Part shown: positions 61,030 through 64,000 of the stretch, piece by piece | Layout of the letters: each line of letters begins with the position of its first letter | How positions within the stretch are numbered: position 1 is the stretch's first letter | NCBI RefSeq assembly: GCF_014171575.1 | Contig: NZ_CP050453.1 | Location: 992,001-1,056,000 of the forward strand | Direction of reading: 5' to 3' | Origin: Microbacterium sp. Se63.02b | GTDB taxonomy: Bacteria; Actinomycetota; Actinomycetes; Actinomycetales; Microbacteriaceae | Length of the DNA: 64,000 nt | Notes under the pieces: model-generated | Told to the model about the DNA's origin: nothing | The model's database searches: none | What the model saw: only the letters and a program-made list of their open reading frames with translations | Translations under genes and position numbers: made by a program

Positions 61030-62250
61030 TCACGACGCGGACGGCGGCGCGACGGATTCGAGCACCTCAGCAAGCTTGATCGCGAGGTCGTCCCGGGCGA
61101 AATCGCTCCTGGCGAGCGCACGCGCCCGATCCTGCGTAGCAGCGAGTGCCTCTGCGTTCGTCGCCAACGCGAGAATGCTGCGCGCGGCAGCAGCGACATC
61201 CTTGCGATCGAGCACGAGGCCGACAGAGTGTTCCCGGATCAGATCCGCCTGCCAGCCCTCGTGGTTGATCGCGATCGCCCGGCCCGCTGCCAATGTGTCG
61301 AAGAACTTGTTGGCGCTGTTGGCGTTCATCGCGGGGTTCTCGGTGACCACTGAGGTGGCGATATCGGCTGCCGCCAGGATCCGTGACACCTCATTCTTCG
61401 ACACGGGTGGCAGTACTCGAACCGTCGTTCCCAGCAGGTTCACGCTCGCAGCTCGAGCACGAACGGAAGCCTCGCGGGCACCCGTTCCGATGAGAGCGAA
61501 GACGATCGTGGGATCGAGTCGTACTGCCTCCGCAGCGACGTCGACCAGATATTCGACCTCGTTCGCGGCACCGAATGTTCCGGTGTACACGATGAGTGGT
61601 GCATCCGGAGAGATGTCGTTCGCGGCACGCCATTCGACGCCGACGGCGGGATCGACGTCGAACAGCTCGACGTCTGCGGCATTTGGGATAACCGTGATCT
61701 TGCTCGCCTCAGCACCATGCTGACAGGCATCGTCTTTCATCCCAGGTGACAGCGCGACGACCTGCGACGACTTTCGGTAGGCGAAACGCTCCAAAGCGCG
61801 AGCGGCTCGCTGGGCGAGCGGATTGTTCAGGTACCCCAGTGCGATCGGCACAGTGGGCCAAGAATCACGAACCTCGAACACGATCGGTGTTCTACGGCCC
61901 GCGGCGGCGAACCATGCAGGGAGAATGATCGTCAACGGGGTGCTGGTGGCGAAGATCACGTCGCCGTGGAGTTTCCGGGCTTTTGACGCTGCAGAAACTG
62001 CGAAAGTTGCGAAGGCTCTCAGCCGCGCGATCGCCCCCATCGTATTGTCATATGGTACTTGCCGCCGATGAACTTCGAATCCATCTATGGTCGCTGCACT
62101 CCATTTAGCTGATGAGCCGGGGCCGCGTTCCGAGGTGACGATCTTGACGTCGTGACCTCGTGCGGCCAAGCGACGGGCGAACTCGTAGGATCGCGTGCTA
62201 CCTGGCTGATCGGGAGTGTTGAAGTACTGGTGCAAATAGACGATTCGCAT
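61030..62250 (-). CDS. Glycosyltransferase family 4 (WbuB-like)
   Basis: 406 residues. MRIVYLHQYFNTPDQPGSTR is the distinctive N-terminus of the WbuB type, followed by the GT-B donor domain with VYTGTFGAANEVEYLVDVAA and NSANKFFDTLAAGRAIAINH. WbuB adds N-acetylfucosamine in E. coli O-antigens; the sugar here is not known. It starts 10 bases after the nucleotide-sugar dehydrogenase stop, so they form an operon. Confidence 0.88.
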   Translation of the reverse strand: MRIVYLHQYFNTPDQPGSTRSYEFARRLAARGHDVKIVTSERGPGSSAKWSAATIDGFEVHRRQVPYDNTMGAIARLRAFATFAVSAASKARKLHGDVIFATSTPLTIILPAWFAAAGRRTPIVFEVRDSWPTVPIALGYLNNPLAQRAARALERFAYRKSSQVVALSPGMKDDACQHGAEASKITVIPNAADVELFDVDPAVGVEWRAANDISPDAPLIVYTGTFGAANEVEYLVDVAAEAVRLDPTIVFALIGTGAREASVRARAASVNLLGTTVRVLPPVSKNEVSRILAAADIATSVVTENPAMNANSANKFFDTLAAGRAIAINHEGWQADLIREHSVGLVLDRKDVAAAARSILALATNAEALAATQDRARALARSDFARDDLAIKLAEVLESVAPPSAS

Positions 62251-62259
62251 CAGCGCGGC

Positions 62260-63525
62260 TCAGAGGCGCGTGACGTTATCGCCGTGAAGCACGTTGCGCG
62301 TGTCCAGGACGGGGGTCGATCCAGCTGTGAGACGGCTTACATCGAACTCGTCGTGGTCGGTGACCACGATAGCCAGATCGAACGAGTCGATTCCCTCTCG
62401 GTTGAGATCGATCCGTGTCGTCGCCGCGGGCCACTGGTGTTCGGACACGTGAGGGTCTGCTGCCGAGACTTCAGCGCCGAGCTGCGTGAGGAGTTCGATG
62501 ATGCGCTTCGCTGGTGCTTCGCGAACGTCGCCGGTGTTCTTCTTGTAGGACAGCCCGACCAAGATGATCTTCGAACCGTTGACGGCTTTTCTGTCAGCGT
62601 TGAGAAGGTCGATGCTCCGCTCCACGACGTAACTCGGCATGTGCTCGTTGATGTCGTTGGCGAGCTCCACGAAGCGGAACGACTTCCCCAGTTCTCTCCG
62701 TACTTGCCAAGAGAGATAGCTCGGGTCGACTGGCAGGCAGTGCCCGCCGACGCCGGGTCCAGGCGTGAACTTCATGAAACCGAACGGCTTCGTTGCGGCG
62801 GCATCGATGGACTCCCATACATTCACCCCAAGCTGATTCGCGAAAACTGCGAGTTCGTTGACCAGAGCGATGTTGACGTGGCGGAACGTGTTCTCGAGAA
62901 GCTTGGTGAGCTCGGCTTCCCGGGTGCCAGACACGGGCACCGTGCGATCGACGATCCTGTCGAAGAATGCCTGCACCCGCTGCAGCGACGGAGGATTGAT
63001 CCCTGATACCACCTTCGGGGTTGTCTGCAGATTCCATTTCTGGTTGCCCGGGTCGATGCGCTCAGGGGAGTAGCCGACGTAGAAGTCGTCGCCGGCACGA
63101 AGGCCGCTGCCCGATTCCAGGATCGGAACGAGGAGCTCCTCGGTGGTGCCGGGGTATGTGGTCGACTCCAGAATGACTGTGGCGCCGGGGGTGAGGTGCT
63201 CAGCGAGGGAGCGGCCGGCCTCTTCGATGAACGTCAGATCTGGCAGCGATTCGCGCAGGGGGGTCGGAACACTGATGACGGCGATGTCGAAGCCTCGGGC
63301 TTCGTCGTAGCTCGTCGTGGGCGTGTATCTGCCAGATCCGAGCGCTTCCGCGAGCTCCGCACCACTGATGTCTTCAACGAAAGACTCGCCGCGGGCGAGC
63401 GCACGTACCCGACGCTCGTCGATGTCGAGGCCGATGACCACGAATCCCGCGTCGACCGCTCTCATTGCGACGGGGAGCCCGACGTATCCCTGACCGATTA
63501 CAACGACCTTCTGAGGCGTGGACAT
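62260..63525 (-). CDS. UDP-glucose/UDP-N-acetylhexosamine dehydrogenase family
   Basis: 421 residues. KVVVIGQGYVGLPVAMRAVD is the NAD-binding motif, and Cys263 in GPGVGGHCLPVDPSYLSW is the catalytic thiol for two-step oxidation of the 6-hydroxyl to a uronic acid. NTFRHVNIALVNELAVFANQ and the GLSYKKNTGDVREAPA loop place it in the UDP-GlcNAc/UDP-ManNAc dehydrogenase (WbpA/TviB/WecC) group rather than strict UDP-glucose dehydrogenase. ATG at 63525 is chosen as the frame upstream is Arg-rich. It would supply an acidic sugar for the polymer. Confidence 0.92.
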   Translation of the reverse strand: MSTPQKVVVIGQGYVGLPVAMRAVDAGFVVIGLDIDERRVRALARGESFVEDISGAELAEALGSGRYTPTTSYDEARGFDIAVISVPTPLRESLPDLTFIEEAGRSLAEHLTPGATVILESTTYPGTTEELLVPILESGSGLRAGDDFYVGYSPERIDPGNQKWNLQTTPKVVSGINPPSLQRVQAFFDRIVDRTVPVSGTREAELTKLLENTFRHVNIALVNELAVFANQLGVNVWESIDAAATKPFGFMKFTPGPGVGGHCLPVDPSYLSWQVRRELGKSFRFVELANDINEHMPSYVVERSIDLLNADRKAVNGSKIILVGLSYKKNTGDVREAPAKRIIELLTQLGAEVSAADPHVSEHQWPAATTRIDLNREGIDSFDLAIVVTDHDEFDVSRLTAGSTPVLDTRNVLHGDNVTRL

Positions 63526-63733
63526 GAGACCCTTCGAATGAGTGAATGTGGCGGTGCGCCGACGGTGAAAGCGCAAGAAGGCGCGGCGTCGCGCAAGCGA
63601 GATCATTCTAGCGAACGATCATTCGGTCCGCGCCGACGATGCCGTCCGTCCACCGAGTCTTGCGGAGCGTCATGTCCGATCTGCTAGTCCTCCATGCAGT
63701 TCTCCGTCAGCCGCCCTGTGCTTGAATCGGGTT

Positions 63734-64000
63734 ATGAGCGACCCCCATCAGCCGCCACCACTCCGGCGCGATCGGCTCCGGCGAGAAGGCGATGACAGCA
63801 TGGAGGCGTTGTTCTCCACCTCTCGCCCCGCAGCGGCAGGTTCGAGTGAACCTGCTAGCCGGTATGAGTCGCCTCGAGCCCATGCCTCTGAGATGCGAAC
63901 CTCCAACCGAGCCGGTCGAGGTAGTCGTCGAGCAACAAGGCGTCGGCGGATCTGGATTTGGAGTTCCGCAGCCTTTCTCCTCATCGTTGCTTTGGGTGTT
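63734..64000 (+). CDS. N-terminal part of a membrane-anchored protein (truncated at window edge)
   Basis: The frame from the ATG at 63734 stays open to the edge, 89 codons. A polar, disordered N-terminus rich in Arg, Ser and Pro (SDPHQPPPLRRDRLRREGDD at its start) runs into RRATRRRRIWIWSS followed by AAFLLIVALGV, a membrane helix with the positive side inside. This layout is typical of LytR-CpsA-Psr ligases, which attach polysaccharides to peptidoglycan, but many other anchored proteins look alike. The 208 bases before it (63526-63733) hold no gene I can see. Confidence 0.55.
   Translation, partial: MSDPHQPPPLRRDRLRREGDDSMEALFSTSRPAAAGSSEPASRYESPRAHASEMRTSNRAGRGSRRATRRRRIWIWSSAAFLLIVALGV

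Noticed and set aside
42385..63525. Protein N-glycosylation (pgl) system
   Set aside because: PglF/E/C/D-like genes are present, but there is no PglB-type oligosaccharyltransferase (WWDxG) or PglK-type ABC flippase in the window. Wzx, Wzy and BY-kinases point to a polymer instead.

Overview
This window reads as a GC-rich actinobacterial chromosome, most likely a Microbacteriaceae member close to Microbacterium. The basis is GC-rich codon use, the rpoB-rpoC and rplM-rpsI-glmM blocks, an S9 with an acidic N-terminal extension, many leaderless starts and Asp23/Gls24-DUF2273-DUF6286-AmaP stress genes. The genus is an inference.

Layout. 0-6.7 kb: a sugar uptake and phosphorylation locus (tail of an RpiR/MurR-type regulator, a PfkB kinase, and an Opp/Dpp-type ABC transporter with a fused double ATPase). 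6.7-14.4 kb: rpoB and rpoC behind a strong promoter. 14.6-21.6 kb: a second PfkB kinase, tRNA-Tyr, a BASS-type transporter, an FBP-domain protein, an enoyl-CoA hydratase/isomerase, a membrane protein, an inositol-monophosphatase-like enzyme, an M23 peptidase, tRNA-Thr and tRNA-Met. 22-25.6 kb: an aspartase/fumarase-superfamily lyase and an MFS permease, divergent from an IclR regulator. 25.8-30 kb: small hypotheticals, a CPBP protease, and a TetR-DHA2 efflux pair with a perfect palindromic operator. 30.2-34.3 kb: an envelope-stress cluster (three Asp23/Gls24-type genes, DUF2273, DUF6286, AmaP, CsbD) with an ECF-like sigma factor. 34.3-42.3 kb: an NmrA-like/HxlR pair, an APC permease, truA, an HTH gene with an in-frame stop, an EEP-family hydrolase, rplM, rpsI and glmM. 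42.4-64 kb: a surface-polysaccharide locus.

The polysaccharide locus is close to self-sufficient. GlmM supplies GlcN-1-P just upstream. A PglF-like dehydratase, PglE-like aminotransferase, PglD-like acetyltransferase and PglC-like phosphoglycosyl transferase look like a diacetylbacillosamine-type priming set. At least three cytoplasmic glycosyltransferases, a Wzx flippase, a Wzy polymerase, an OafA-type acyltransferase with an SGNH domain and a nucleotide-sugar dehydrogenase complete a Wzx/Wzy-type pathway. Two tandem tyrosine autokinases (BY-kinases) and a GtrA/GT2/ArnT-like trio sit at the left end. Base composition visibly drops from about 54.9 kb, in the flippase, acyltransferase and polymerase part.

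Sequence quality. Thirteen otherwise normal genes carry about twenty frame changes, nearly all single-base differences in G/C runs, and one more gene has an in-frame stop. I give these as single interrupted genes typed 'pseudogene', but I think most are residual long-read indel errors. rpoB, rpoC, rplM, rpsI, glmM and truA are intact.
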